DNA of 64,000 nucleotides from NCBI RefSeq assembly GCF_900167525.1, contig NZ_FUZQ01000006.1:186001-250000 (forward strand). The letters are read 5' to 3'. Shown here in pieces: positions 45,858-54,636 of the stretch. The stretch's first letter is position 1. The number at the start of each line of letters is the position of its first letter. Position numbers and translations under genes: made by a program. The notes under the pieces were generated by a model. It did not search any database and was not told the DNA's origin. It worked only from the letters and a program-made list of their open reading frames with translations. The stretch comes from Krasilnikoviella flava (GTDB taxonomy: Bacteria; Actinomycetota; Actinomycetes; Actinomycetales; Cellulomonadaceae).

Positions 45858-46862
45858 TCAGGCCGTGATCGCCATCTGGTCGGCCTGGATCTCGTACCCG
45901 AGCGGGCGCCCGTGCACGAGGCGCTGCAGCTCCTCGAGGACGACGGCCGCGAGCCGCCCGAGCTCGACGCCGAGCGACCCGGCGATGTGCGGGGTCAGCA
46001 GCGCGTGGTCGTGGGCGTACAGGGGGTGGTCGTCGTCGAGCACCCACGGGGTGGTGACGTCGAGGATCGCGAACAGGTCCCCGGCCACGACCCGTGCCGT
46101 CAGCGCGTCCTGGTCCACGATCTCGCCGCGCGCCGTGTTCACGAGTGTCGACCCGGCGCGCATCAGGCCGATGCCGCGCGCGTCGAGCAGGTGCCGCGTC
46201 GAGGGCAGGGACGGGGCGTGCACCGAGACGACGTCCGACGTGGACAGGAGCTCGTCGAGCCCGAGCCGCTCGACCCCGAGCCCGGCCGCGTCCGCCTCCG
46301 TCAGGTAGGGGTCGTAGGCGACGACCTCGAGCTCGTACGGCCGCAGCAGCTCGACGACCTTGCGCCCGATCTTCGACGCGCCCACGATGCCGACCCGCTG
46401 GCCGAAGTTCCCCAGGCCCGGAAAGGCCTGCTCGACGTCGAACTCCCGCCGCGACTCCTGGTAGCGGGCCGCGATCGGCAGCACCTTCTTGTTCGCGAGG
46501 ACGATCATCGCGACCGTGTACTCGGCGACCGGCACCGCGTTCGCCTCCGCCGCGGAGCTGACCCGGACGCCCCGGCGGAGCACCTCGTCCGCGACGTACG
46601 GCTTCACGGTGCCGGCGGCGTGCAGCACCGCCCGCAGCCGCGGCGCGGCGTCGAGCACGGCCGCGTCGACGAACGGGGCGCCCCAGCCCGTGACGAGCAC
46701 GTCCACGTCGGCCAGCACGCGGAGCGCCTCGGGGGACTCGAGCTCGGTGAGGAACCCGCGGACGTCGGCGACCTCCTCGAACTGCGCGGTCCGCGCCGGG
46801 GGGAAGACCCGCTCGCGCGCCTCGGGGGCCATCGCGAAGGCGACCGTGACCCGCGCGCTCAC
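45858..46862 (-). CDS. D-isomer-specific 2-hydroxyacid dehydrogenase
   Basis: 334 residues from a GTG overlapping the permease stop (GTGA). NAD-binding fold: VGIVGASKIGRKVVELLRPYELEVVAYDPYL. Catalytic Arg in NTARGEIVDQDALT and His in LLTPHIAGSLGVELGRLA; both are intact. The family reduces 2-keto acids or oxidises 2-hydroxyacids with NAD(H) (formate, phosphoglycerate, lactate, glyoxylate types); the exact substrate is not readable. Within the operon it may act on a sugar-acid product of the imported ligand. Confidence 0.88.
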   Translation of the reverse strand: MSARVTVAFAMAPEARERVFPPARTAQFEEVADVRGFLTELESPEALRVLADVDVLVTGWGAPFVDAAVLDAAPRLRAVLHAAGTVKPYVADEVLRRGVRVSSAAEANAVPVAEYTVAMIVLANKKVLPIAARYQESRREFDVEQAFPGLGNFGQRVGIVGASKIGRKVVELLRPYELEVVAYDPYLTEADAAGLGVERLGLDELLSTSDVVSVHAPSLPSTRHLLDARGIGLMRAGSTLVNTARGEIVDQDALTARVVAGDLFAILDVTTPWVLDDDHPLYAHDHALLTPHIAGSLGVELGRLAAVVLEELQRLVHGRPLGYEIQADQMAITA

Positions 46863-47788
46863 TTGACGCTCCCCGCCGCCAGGCCGGCCCGCCAGAAGCG
46901 CTGCAGCAGCACGAAGGCGACCACCAGGGGCACGATCGACAGGAACGACCCGGCGATCACGAGCGGCGAGTACTCCGGGTTCTGCTGCACCTGGCTCTGC
47001 CAGAGGAAGATGCCCACGCTCGTCGGGAAGAGGCTGCGGTCCTGCAGCATGATCAGCGGCAGCATGAAGTTGTTCCAGATCGCGACGAACTGGAACAGCG
47101 CGATCGTCACGAACCCGGGCACGAGCATCGGCAGCCCGACGCTCAGGAAGCTGCGCACGGGCCCCGCGCCGTCGACCCGCGCGGCCTCGAGCACCGCGTC
47201 CGGCAGGTAGCCGGAGCTGAACACGCGGGCCAGGTACACGCTGAACGGGTTGCAGAACGCGGGGATCAGCACCGCCCACATCGTGTTCGTCAGGCCGACC
47301 GACGCGGCGAGCAGGTAGAGCGGGATCACGGTGGCGGTGTTCGGGATGAGCACCCCGACCAGCACCGTGCTGTACAGGGCGCTCTTGCCGCGGAACGCGA
47401 GCTTGTCGAAGGCGTACCCCGCCAGGAGGGAGATGAAGGCGGCCACCAGGGCGCCCGCGCCCGCGTACAGGATGCTGTTGCCGAGCCAGCGGAGGAAGAT
47501 CCCGCCGTCCTCTGCCAGGAGCCGCTGGAGGTTCGCGACGAACGACCCGCCGGGGGTGAAGACGCTCGCGCCGTAGAGCGTCGAGGCGTCCTTGGTGGTG
47601 GCGAAGACGAGCCACAGCAGCGGCAGCACCATGTACGCCGCGCCCACGACCAGGATCCCGTTCGTGCCGAGCGTCGCCCCGAGCCGGCGTCGCGGTCGGC
47701 GGGTGCGGTGGCGGCCGGCGGGCGTCGGCGGTCGGACGACGGCGGCGCCGTCGGTGGTGCGCGGCGACGCCGCGACGGTCGCGCTCAT
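46859..47788 (-). CDS. Sugar ABC transporter permease, MalG/CUT1 type
   Basis: 309 residues. Six helices; the EAA loop is PDAVLEAARVDGAGPVRSFLSVGLPMLVPG and the end is LQRFWRAGLAAGSVK, as in MalG-type proteins. The Arg-rich cytoplasmic leader GRHRTRRPRRRLGATLG precedes helix one. Start and stop overlap their neighbours by four bases each. No ATPase in the operon, as in the GH127 operon. Confidence 0.93.
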   Translation of the reverse strand: MSATVAASPRTTDGAAVVRPPTPAGRHRTRRPRRRLGATLGTNGILVVGAAYMVLPLLWLVFATTKDASTLYGASVFTPGGSFVANLQRLLAEDGGIFLRWLGNSILYAGAGALVAAFISLLAGYAFDKLAFRGKSALYSTVLVGVLIPNTATVIPLYLLAASVGLTNTMWAVLIPAFCNPFSVYLARVFSSGYLPDAVLEAARVDGAGPVRSFLSVGLPMLVPGFVTIALFQFVAIWNNFMLPLIMLQDRSLFPTSVGIFLWQSQVQQNPEYSPLVIAGSFLSIVPLVVAFVLLQRFWRAGLAAGSVK

Positions 47789-48717
47789 CGCGTGCCTCCC
47801 TTCGAGGTGAGGTGGCTGACCACCCAGGACAGCGCGCCCGCGAGGAGCGCGAGGACGATCGACGCGGCCGCCGCCTGGGGAAGGTTGTTGCGGTTGAACG
47901 CCGCGTCGTAGGCCCACATGTTCGGGACCCAGGTGCTCGTGACCGCGGTCGTCGCGGTCGAGAGGATCTTGGGCTCGGTGAAGAGCTGGAGGGACCCGAT
48001 GATCGTGAACAGCAGCGCGACCCCGAGCGCGGGACCGATGAGGGGCGCCTTGATCGCGAGGGCGGCGCGGATCTCCCCGGCCCCGTCGACGCGGGCGGCC
48101 TCGAGCACCTCGCGCGGCACGGCCTGCAGGGCCGTGAACAGGATGATGACGTTGTAGCCCGCCCACTCCCACACGGCGACGTTCACCATCGACGGCAGCA
48201 CCAGGTGCACTGAGAGGAAGTCGACCTGGATCCCCCCGGACGCGAGCGCGGAGACGATGGGGCTCACGCCGGGCGTGTAGAGGTAGGCCCAGATCAGGGC
48301 CGCGATGACGCCCGGGACGGCGTGCGGCAGGAACAGCAGGACCTGGAACAGCCGCCGGGCCTTCGCCACGGCCGCGTCGAGCAGGAGCGCGAGGGCGAGG
48401 GCGACGCACAGCAGCGTCGGGACGTAGAGCACGCAGTAGAGCGCGAGCCGCCCGAAGCCGGCGACGAACGTCTCGCTCGCGAGGACGTCGGCGTAGTTGC
48501 CGAGCCCGACGAAGACCTTCTCGGCGCCGCCGAACCCGAGCCCGCTGCGCCGCTCGGCGAACAGGCTCAGGCCGATCGCGTAGATCACGGGCGCGATCAT
48601 GGCCACGAGGAAGACCAGGAAGAACGGGGTCAGGAAGAGTGCGGCGGTGCGGCCCCCGGTGCCCCGGATCGGCCGGCGCCGCAGGCGCTGCGGCGAGTCG
48701 TCGACGCGCACGGTCAT
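47785..48717 (-). CDS. Sugar ABC transporter permease, MalF/CUT1 type
   Basis: 310 residues. Helix one is AALFLTPFFLVFLVAMIAPVIYAIGLSLF. The family block KVFVGLGNYADVLASETFVAGFGRLALYCVLYVP and the EAA loop REVLEAARVDGAGEIRAALAIKAPLIGPALG are present. The segment SLQLFTEPKILS before the last helices is typical of MalF-type subunits. It is separated by a hairpin from the binding-protein gene. Confidence 0.93.
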   Translation of the reverse strand: MTVRVDDSPQRLRRRPIRGTGGRTAALFLTPFFLVFLVAMIAPVIYAIGLSLFAERRSGLGFGGAEKVFVGLGNYADVLASETFVAGFGRLALYCVLYVPTLLCVALALALLLDAAVAKARRLFQVLLFLPHAVPGVIAALIWAYLYTPGVSPIVSALASGGIQVDFLSVHLVLPSMVNVAVWEWAGYNVIILFTALQAVPREVLEAARVDGAGEIRAALAIKAPLIGPALGVALLFTIIGSLQLFTEPKILSTATTAVTSTWVPNMWAYDAAFNRNNLPQAAAASIVLALLAGALSWVVSHLTSKGGTR

Positions 48718-48737
48718 GGTGGTGCCTTTCGATGAGT

Positions 48738-48768
48738 GGTGCCGGCGCGGCCGCGCCGCGCCGGCACC
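48738..48768 (-). terminator. Hairpin after the second sugar-binding gene
   Basis: Arms 48738-48750 (GGTGCCGGCGCGG) and 48756-48768 with a 5-base loop, 8 bp beyond the stop of the binding-protein gene and before the permease start. Same position and likely role as the hairpin at 9407-9444 in the Opp-type operon: partial termination or 3' protection. Confidence 0.7.
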
Positions 48769-48775
48769 GGTCGGC

Positions 48776-50068
48776 CTACTCGGTGACGTCGAGCCCGAGC
48801 TGCTCGAGACCGCCGACGGTCGCGCCCTGCGTCTTCTCGAGCGCGGCTCCGAGCGTCGGCGCGGTGGTCACCGCGTCGACCAGCGCCGTGTTGGTGATGT
48901 CGTAGTCCGGCCCCCATGCCCAGCCGGGCGCGACCTGCGCGGACGCCTCGTCGAAGACCTGGTAGATGTCGTTCCCGTAGTAGCCGGTGGGCGCCACCTT
49001 CTCGGCGACGTCGTTCAGGCCGGGGTAGGCGAGGTAGGCCGTGCCGACGTCGCCGCGCGCCTCGACGGCGGCCGGGTCGGTGGTGAGGAACTCGAGGAAC
49101 TTCGCGGCCGCGGCAGGGTTCTCGGAGTTCTTCGTGACGGCGAAGCTCGTGCCGCCGCTGAGGGCGCCGGACGGCTCGCCGTCCCACGACGGCGGCACCG
49201 CCGCGATCCACTTGCCCTTCTGCCCCGCGGCCTCGGTGCGGGTCATCAGGCCCGACGCGCTCCACGAGCCGCCCACCCAGCCGTTCACGACGCCGTTGTT
49301 GAGGTCCGCGTTCCACTCGTCGCTGAACCCGACCTGCTCCTTGACGAGGTCCTCGTCGACGAGCTTCTGCCAGTAGTCGGCGACCTTCGTGCTGGCCTCG
49401 TCGTCGATCGAGACCTTCCAGTGGTCGCCGTCCACGCCGAACCAGCTCGCGCCCGCCTGCCACGCCAGCGGCGCGAGCGGGGGCTCGTTCGTGAAGAAGC
49501 TCGTGAGGTAGGCGTCGGGGTCCGCCTTGCGCACGGCACGCGCCGCGGCCTCGAACTCGTCCCACGTCGTCGGGACCTCGACGCCCGCGGCGTCGAGGAC
49601 GTCCTGGCGATACCACATGACCAGCGGCGGCGCGTCGTAGGGCATGCCGTAGGTCTCGTCGCCGAAGGTGACGAGACCGCGCACCTGGTCGGAGTACTCG
49701 TCCAGCGTCGCCGCGGGGACGAGGTCGTCGACGGGGACGACCTGGCCGGAGGCGGCGAAGCCGGGGAGCCGGTAGTACTCGACGCCGACCACGTCGGGAC
49801 CGGTCCCGGAGTCGATCGCCGCGGAGAGCTTGGTGTAGCCGCCGTTGGCGCCGTTCGGGATCTCCTCGAAGTCGACCTTGACGTCGTCCTGGCTCGCGTT
49901 GAACGCGGCGGCGACGTCGGCCATGCCGCTCAGCGACGACCAGAACGTGATCTCACCGGTGGGCTTCGAGGCCACGGGCGTGGCCGCGGAGCCGGAGGTG
50001 CAGCCGGCAAGCAGGGCGCCGGCGGCCAGGAAGGCTGCCGCGGTGAGCGGAGCGCGACGCAGGCTCAT
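48776..50068 (-). CDS. Sugar-binding lipoprotein (CUT1 family), second operon
   Basis: 430 residues. Signal MSLRRAPLTAAAFLAAG, lipobox LLAGC with Cys23. The mature SBP_bac_1 architecture shows GEITFWSSLSGMADVAAAFNASQDDVKVDFEEIPNGANGGYTKLSAAIDSGTGPDVVGVEYYRLPGFAASGQVVPVDDL and SGGTSFAVTKNSENPAAAAKFLEFL. AAAGGAG precedes the ATG. First gene of an operon with two permeases, a 2-hydroxyacid dehydrogenase and a beta-propeller. The ligand is unknown. Confidence 0.93.
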   Translation of the reverse strand: MSLRRAPLTAAAFLAAGALLAGCTSGSAATPVASKPTGEITFWSSLSGMADVAAAFNASQDDVKVDFEEIPNGANGGYTKLSAAIDSGTGPDVVGVEYYRLPGFAASGQVVPVDDLVPAATLDEYSDQVRGLVTFGDETYGMPYDAPPLVMWYRQDVLDAAGVEVPTTWDEFEAAARAVRKADPDAYLTSFFTNEPPLAPLAWQAGASWFGVDGDHWKVSIDDEASTKVADYWQKLVDEDLVKEQVGFSDEWNADLNNGVVNGWVGGSWSASGLMTRTEAAGQKGKWIAAVPPSWDGEPSGALSGGTSFAVTKNSENPAAAAKFLEFLTTDPAAVEARGDVGTAYLAYPGLNDVAEKVAPTGYYGNDIYQVFDEASAQVAPGWAWGPDYDITNTALVDAVTTAPTLGAALEKTQGATVGGLEQLGLDVTE

Positions 50069-50165
50069 GGGATTCTCCTTTGAATGTGAAGCGTGCAGTC
50101 GCCACTGAACCCGAGCAGGGCTCCGCATCACAAGCAGAAGGAGACATTCGAACATTACCGCACAT

Positions 50166-51257
50166 CTATGAGGCGATACGAGTGGACTCCCGCTCGACGA
50201 GGGTCGGCAGCAGCATCATCCGCACGACCGCACGGCTGGCCCGCTCCGCCTGGCGGAGGTGGTCGACGCACAGGCGCAGCGCGGCGTACCCGAGGTCGTG
50301 CTTCGGCGGGGCCACCGCGGTGAGCGGCACGGCCGCGAGGGCGGAGAACTCGTCGTCGTAGGCGACGAGCGCGAAGTCCTCCGGGATCCGGATCCCGCGC
50401 TCCGCCGCGAGGTCCGCGAACGCCATCGAGTCCACGTCGCCCAGCACCAGCGCCGCGGTCACCTCCCGCTCCACGCAGACGTCGAGGAACCGCTCGATCT
50501 CCTCGATCGTCACGTCCTCGCCGACCCCCGGCGCGGGCAGCACCCGCTGGAGCGCGTGCTCCTGCAGGCCCAGGCGCGCCATCGTGCTCTCGTACCCCTC
50601 GCCGAGGGGATCGGTGGTCGGCGTCTCGCGCGCGGCGAGAGCGATGCGACGGTGCCCCAGCTCGGCGAGGTGGCGGACCGCGAGCTCGGCGCCGTAGGCG
50701 TGGTCGCTGCGCACCCACTCGAGCCGTCCCGCGCCACGCTCGTCGATGGCACGCTCGACGACCACGACCGGGATCGTCGCCCCGGTCAGCAGCGTGTGCA
50801 GGCCCGAGCCCTCCACGAGGCTGCCCCGCGGCGTGATCATCAGTGCGTCGACCCCGCCGGCGATCATGCGCTCGGCCTGGCGCAGCTCCTCGCGCTCGGA
50901 GTAGTTCGTCGTGCCGAGGACGAGCCGGCAGTTGAGCTCCCGGGCCGCGTCGCTCGCCCCCCGGATCACCTGCGGGTAGTAGTAGCTCGCCGAGGGCGCG
51001 ATCATGCCGATCGTGGCGACCGGGCGCTCCTGCCGACGTCCGGCGCGGTCGGTCGCCCGCTCCTGCTGCCGAGCCACGGCGCTCGAGACCGCCCCGCCGT
51101 GCACGCGCACGAGCAGGCCGCGGGACTCCAGCTCGGCCAGGTCGCGCCGCAGGGTCATCTCGGACACGTGCAGCCGCGGGGACAGCGCGGCGATCCGGAG
51201 CGAGCCCCGCAGCTCGAGCTCCCGCAGGATGGCGTCGTGCCGGGCGGCAGCGACCAT
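50166..51257 (-). CDS. DeoR-type HTH fused to a LacI-type sugar-sensing domain
   Basis: 363 residues. The first 57 residues are a DeoR-type winged helix (HDAILRELELRGSLRIAALSPRLHVSEMTLRRDLAELESRGLLVRVHGGAVS). Instead of the DeoR phosphosugar domain, a periplasmic-binding-like LacI-type effector domain fills about 80-355 (VATIGMIAPSASYYYPQVIRGASDAARELNCRLVLGTTNYSEREELRQAERMIAGGVDALMI and AALVLGDVDSMAFADLAAERGIRIPEDFALVAYDDEFSAL). It lies directly upstream of the sugar operon on the same strand and probably controls it. Confidence 0.9.
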   Translation of the reverse strand: MVAAARHDAILRELELRGSLRIAALSPRLHVSEMTLRRDLAELESRGLLVRVHGGAVSSAVARQQERATDRAGRRQERPVATIGMIAPSASYYYPQVIRGASDAARELNCRLVLGTTNYSEREELRQAERMIAGGVDALMITPRGSLVEGSGLHTLLTGATIPVVVVERAIDERGAGRLEWVRSDHAYGAELAVRHLAELGHRRIALAARETPTTDPLGEGYESTMARLGLQEHALQRVLPAPGVGEDVTIEEIERFLDVCVEREVTAALVLGDVDSMAFADLAAERGIRIPEDFALVAYDDEFSALAAVPLTAVAPPKHDLGYAALRLCVDHLRQAERASRAVVRMMLLPTLVERESTRIAS

Positions 51258-51271
51258 GGCGACCTCCGCGT

Positions 51272-51303
51272 GTGTGACTCTGTGCGTTCTCGAAACCTCA
51301 CAC
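51272..51303 (-). promoter_or_regulatory. Dyad upstream of the DeoR/LacI-type regulator gene
   Basis: GTGTGA at 51272-51277 and TCACAC at 51298-51303 flank GTTCTCGAAAC (51286-51296). Also GACTCTGTG and CACACAGTC are near-complementary across the same centre. A related TTCGAA-centred sequence, ACATTCGAACAT, occurs at 50144-50155 in front of the binding-protein gene. Both are candidate operators for this regulator. Confidence 0.4.
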
Positions 51304-51458
51304 AGTCAACCACACCCCGCGATCCCCGTCGGGGGTGGCCGATCGCCCGGGACACGACCTTCGGGCACCGAGGGTTGTGCGTCCGCCGGCGGCCTCGCGC
51401 CCGGCTCGGCGTCACCGGCCGGCCTCGGACGCCGGGCAGGGTGGGTAGCGTGCGGAGC

Positions 51459-52934
51459 ATGGACGCCCTGCACGAGCTGACCGCCGCCCGCCTGCGCGAC
51501 CTCCTGCGGTCGGGCGAGCTCACCCCCACCGAGGTGGCCGACCACTTCCTGGCGCGCATCGAGCGCGCCAACCCGGAGCTGGGTGCGTTCGTCTCGGTCA
51601 CGCCGGGGGCCGCGCGGGAGCGGGCGGCGCGCCTCGAGCGCGACGGCGTGCAGGGCCGGGCGCCCCTGTGGGGGCTGCCCGGCGGCGACAAGGACCTGTG
51701 GATGCGGGCCGGCGTGCCGGCCGGCCTCGGCTCGCGTGCCTTCGCCGGGGACGACGCCGTCGTGCCGCCCGTGAGCGACGAGATCGTCGAGGTGCTCGAC
51801 GCGGCTGGGGTCGTGAGCCTCGGCCGCACGACGGCGCCCGAGCTCGGCTTCCCCGCGTACACGGAGCCGCTCGCCGGGCCCGTGGCACGCAACCCCTGGG
51901 ACCTGGGGCTGGGCGCCGGCGGGTCGAGCGGCGGCGCGGCCGTGGCCGTCGCGGCCGGGCTGCTGCCGTGCGCGCCCGGGTCGGACGGCGGCGGGTCGGT
52001 GCGCATCCCCGCGGCCGCCTGCGGCGTGGTGGGGCTCAAGCCCAGCCGGGGCCTCGTCCCGGCGGGATCGGGGCAGGAGTCCCTGGGCGGGCTGGTGGTG
52101 AACGGCCCGCTCGCGCGCACGACCGAGGACACGGCGCTGCTGCTCGAGGGCATGCTCACGTGGACGCCCGACGGCCGGGTGGCGCACCCCCTGACGCTGC
52201 GCGCGCCGTCGGCCCGCGCCGGGGACTACCTGGCGGCGGCGCGCCGCGGCGAGGTCGCGGGCAGCGGCGGGGAGGACGTTCGAGGCCGGTTCCGGGTGGC
52301 CGCGACGACCGACTCGGCGTGGGACGACTTCTACGCGATCACGACGTCGGACGCCGCGCGCGCGGCGCTGGACGCCGGGGTCCGCGAGCTCGCCGGCCTC
52401 GGGCACGAGGTCGAGGAACTCGCCCTCCAGCCGGACCCGGCCTACGGACCGGCGTTCCGCACCCTGTGGATGGCCGGCGCGTCGGCGGTGCCCCTCGACG
52501 ACCCCGGGCGCCTCGACCGGCTCGAGCCCCTCACCCGCTGGCTGATCGCCCGCGGCCGGCAGGTGCCCGCGCGCGAGCTCGCGGAGGCCCTGCGTGCGCT
52601 CACCGGGTTCGAGCGCCGGCTCGTGGCGCAGGTGTCGCGGTTCGACGCCGTCGTGACCCCGGCGCTGGCGATGACGCCGCGGCCGCTCGGCTGGTTCGAC
52701 CCCGAGGACCCGGAGCGCAACTTCGAGCAGCAGTGCCAGTACACGCCGTGGACGTCGATGCTCAACGTGGCCGGCCTGCCCGCGATCACCGTGCCGACGC
52801 GCCCGACCGACGACGGCCTCCCCATGGGCATCCAGCTGATCGGCCGGCCCGGCGGGGAAGCGACGCTGCTCGCGCTCGCCGCACAGCTCGAGGACCGGCT
52901 GCACTGGGCGGACCGGCACCCGCCCGTGTGGTGA
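51459..52934 (+). CDS. Amidase-signature family amidase
   Basis: 491 residues. The Ser-cisSer-Lys triad can be placed: Lys78 in PGGDKDLWMRAGVPAG, Ser156 in GAGGSSGGAAVAVAAG and nucleophile Ser180 in GSDGGGSVRIPAA; the 24-residue Ser156-Ser180 spacing is normal. C-terminal SMLNVAGLPAITVPTRPTDDGLPMGIQLIGRPGGEATLL is also typical. It hydrolyses a C-N amide bond; the substrate is undefined. No GatB or GatC gene is near, so it is probably a free-standing amidase rather than GatA. Confidence 0.92.
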   Translation: MDALHELTAARLRDLLRSGELTPTEVADHFLARIERANPELGAFVSVTPGAARERAARLERDGVQGRAPLWGLPGGDKDLWMRAGVPAGLGSRAFAGDDAVVPPVSDEIVEVLDAAGVVSLGRTTAPELGFPAYTEPLAGPVARNPWDLGLGAGGSSGGAAVAVAAGLLPCAPGSDGGGSVRIPAAACGVVGLKPSRGLVPAGSGQESLGGLVVNGPLARTTEDTALLLEGMLTWTPDGRVAHPLTLRAPSARAGDYLAAARRGEVAGSGGEDVRGRFRVAATTDSAWDDFYAITTSDAARAALDAGVRELAGLGHEVEELALQPDPAYGPAFRTLWMAGASAVPLDDPGRLDRLEPLTRWLIARGRQVPARELAEALRALTGFERRLVAQVSRFDAVVTPALAMTPRPLGWFDPEDPERNFEQQCQYTPWTSMLNVAGLPAITVPTRPTDDGLPMGIQLIGRPGGEATLLALAAQLEDRLHWADRHPPVW

Positions 52935-52994
52935 CCCGCAGGCCGGCGTGACGACGGCCCCTTCCCTGCCCGCCCGGGCGGCCGCCGGCGCGCC

Positions 52995-53402
52995 TCAGGC
53001 GTGGACCGGCTCCGGTGCGGTGCTGCCCAGCGACGCGCAGCCCTCGCCGCCGGTCTGCTCCGCCGCGGCGATGTACCCGGCCAGCGCGGAGCGAGACCGG
53101 GCGAGCCTGGACATCTGGTCCTCCACCCGCTGCAGCCGTGCGCGCATCGCCGTCACGAGCTCGGGGCATCCGAGCAGCTCCGGCGCCTCCCCGACCGCAC
53201 AGGGGAGCACGAAGGCGATGTCCTCGGACGACAGCCCCGCGTCGAGCAGGTGCCGGATCTGCCGCACGCGCAGCACGGCGCCCTCGTCGAACACGCGGTA
53301 GCCGTTCGCGCTCCGCGCCGCCTCCAGGAGACCCTGGGACTCGTAGTAGCGCAGCTGGTGGGCCCGGACGCCCGTGCGTCGGCTCAGCTCCCCGATCCGC
53401 AT
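52995..53402 (-). CDS. MerR-family regulator
   Basis: 135 residues. The N-terminal HTH is MRIGELSRRTGVRAHQLRYYESQGLLEAARSANGYRVFDEGAVLRVRQIRHLLDAGLSSEDIAFVLPC, followed by a coiled dimerisation helix (LVTAMRARLQRVEDQMSRLARSRSALAGYI). Only scattered Cys residues (PCA, GCP, GCA) are present, so metal sensing is uncertain. It is divergent from an imine-reductase-type gene and probably controls it. Confidence 0.9.
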   Translation of the reverse strand: MRIGELSRRTGVRAHQLRYYESQGLLEAARSANGYRVFDEGAVLRVRQIRHLLDAGLSSEDIAFVLPCAVGEAPELLGCPELVTAMRARLQRVEDQMSRLARSRSALAGYIAAAEQTGGEGCASLGSTAPEPVHA

Positions 53403-53418
53403 CCTGTCCCCCTTGACC

Positions 53419-53434
53419 TTCACACCGGTATGAA
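53419..53434. promoter_or_regulatory. MerR operator candidate
   Basis: 16-bp dyad TTCACACC-GGTATGAA with 7 of 8 paired positions, directly after a TTGACC -35-like hexamer (53413-53418), which is the usual place for a MerR operator. It covers the first possible ATG (53430) of the divergent gene, which argues for the later start at 53451. Confidence 0.6.
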
Positions 53435-53450
53435 CGTCGACGATGCTGCC

Positions 53451-54344
53451 ATGACCACCGGAATCCACCACTCGTCCCCCACGGCCGTCTCCGTCGTCGG
53501 CCTCGGCCTCATGGGCCGCGCCCTCGCCCAGGCCCTCCTGCGGGCCGGGCACCACGTCACCGTCTGGAACCGCACCCCCGCCAAGGCCGCCGCGCTCGTG
53601 GCGGACGGCGCGCGCCTGGCTCCCTCGGCGGGCGCCGCGCTCCGCTCCGCCGACCTGACGATCCTCTGCCTCACCGACGACGAGGCCGTGCGCGGGCTGC
53701 TCGGTCAGGACGGCGTCGTCCTGGCGGGCACCACACTGGTCAACCTCACGTCCGCCGGCTCGGCGCAGGCCCGGGAGACCGCCCGATGGGCCGAGCAGCG
53801 CGGCGCGCGCTACCTCGACGGCGCGATCATGGCCGTCCCCCCGGCGATCGGGACGGCCGAGGCCGTCATCCTGCACAGCGGCCCGAGGACCGACTTCGAG
53901 GCGCACGAGCCGACCCTCGCCGCGCTCGGCACCGTCACGTACCTCGGCGACGACCCCGGGCTCGCGTCGCTCTACGACGCGGCCGGCCTCACGATGATGT
54001 GGAGCGTGCTCAACGCCTGGCTGCACGGCACCGCCATGCTCCGCGCGGCCGGTGTGGACGCCGCGTCGTACGCGCCCTTCGCCCAGCAGATCGCGGTGGG
54101 CGTGGCCGGCTGGCTGCCGGGGTACGCGGAGCAGGTCGACCGCGGCTCGTTCCCCGCGGAGGTCTCGGCCCTGGAGACCGACGCGCGGGCGATGTCGCAC
54201 CTGCTGCACGAGAGTGCGGCACTCGGCGTGAGCACCGAGCTGCCGAGGCTGTTCAAGGCACTGGCGGACAGGGCGATCGCCGCGGGGCACGGGTCCGAGC
54301 AGTACCCGGTGCTGATCGAGGAGTTCGGCAGGCCGACGCCCTGA
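53451..54344 (+). CDS. Imine-reductase/6PGDH-type NAD(P)-dependent oxidoreductase
   Basis: 297 residues. NADPH-binding Rossmann start VSVVGLGLMGRALAQALLRAGHHVTVWNRTPAKAAALVADGA, then the substrate domain with LSSAGSAQ-like segment NLTSAGSAQARETARWAEQRGARYLDGAIMAVPPAIGT and a helical C-terminal half (GLASLYDAAGLTMMWSVLNAWLHGTAMLRAAGVDA). These match imine reductases/reductive aminases. The start at 53451 is chosen because the upstream ATG falls in the operator; the transcript may be nearly leaderless. Confidence 0.88.
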   Translation: MTTGIHHSSPTAVSVVGLGLMGRALAQALLRAGHHVTVWNRTPAKAAALVADGARLAPSAGAALRSADLTILCLTDDEAVRGLLGQDGVVLAGTTLVNLTSAGSAQARETARWAEQRGARYLDGAIMAVPPAIGTAEAVILHSGPRTDFEAHEPTLAALGTVTYLGDDPGLASLYDAAGLTMMWSVLNAWLHGTAMLRAAGVDAASYAPFAQQIAVGVAGWLPGYAEQVDRGSFPAEVSALETDARAMSHLLHESAALGVSTELPRLFKALADRAIAAGHGSEQYPVLIEEFGRPTP

Positions 54345-54453
54345 CCTGCCCCGACGGCCGGCCCCGGACGACGGCCCGGGACGGGCGGGTGCGAGTCCGC
54401 GCTCCCACGCCTAATGTCGTTTCTTGAGGTCGATCGACGACGGAAGGAGCCCC

Positions 54454-54627
54454 ATGGGACTCGGAGACAAGGCCAAGCACCTCGCAGAAGAGGCCGAGGG
54501 CAAGGTCAAGGAGGCAAAGGGCAAGCTCACCGACGACGAGGCGAAAGAGGCCGAGGGCAAGGCCCAGCAGTCCAGCGCCAACCTCAAGCAGGCGGGCGAC
54601 GACGCCAAGGACGCATTCAAGAAGTGA
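54454..54627 (+). CDS. CsbD-family stress-response protein
   Basis: 57 residues, GGAAGGAG before the ATG. The highly charged helical pattern MGLGDKAKHLAEEAEGKVKE, with Lys/Glu/Ala repeats and DDEAKEAEGKAQQ, is typical of CsbD, a small general-stress protein of unknown mechanism. Not part of an operon; a strong terminator follows. Confidence 0.93.
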   Translation: MGLGDKAKHLAEEAEGKVKEAKGKLTDDEAKEAEGKAQQSSANLKQAGDDAKDAFKK

Positions 54628-54636
54628 CCCGCTGAC

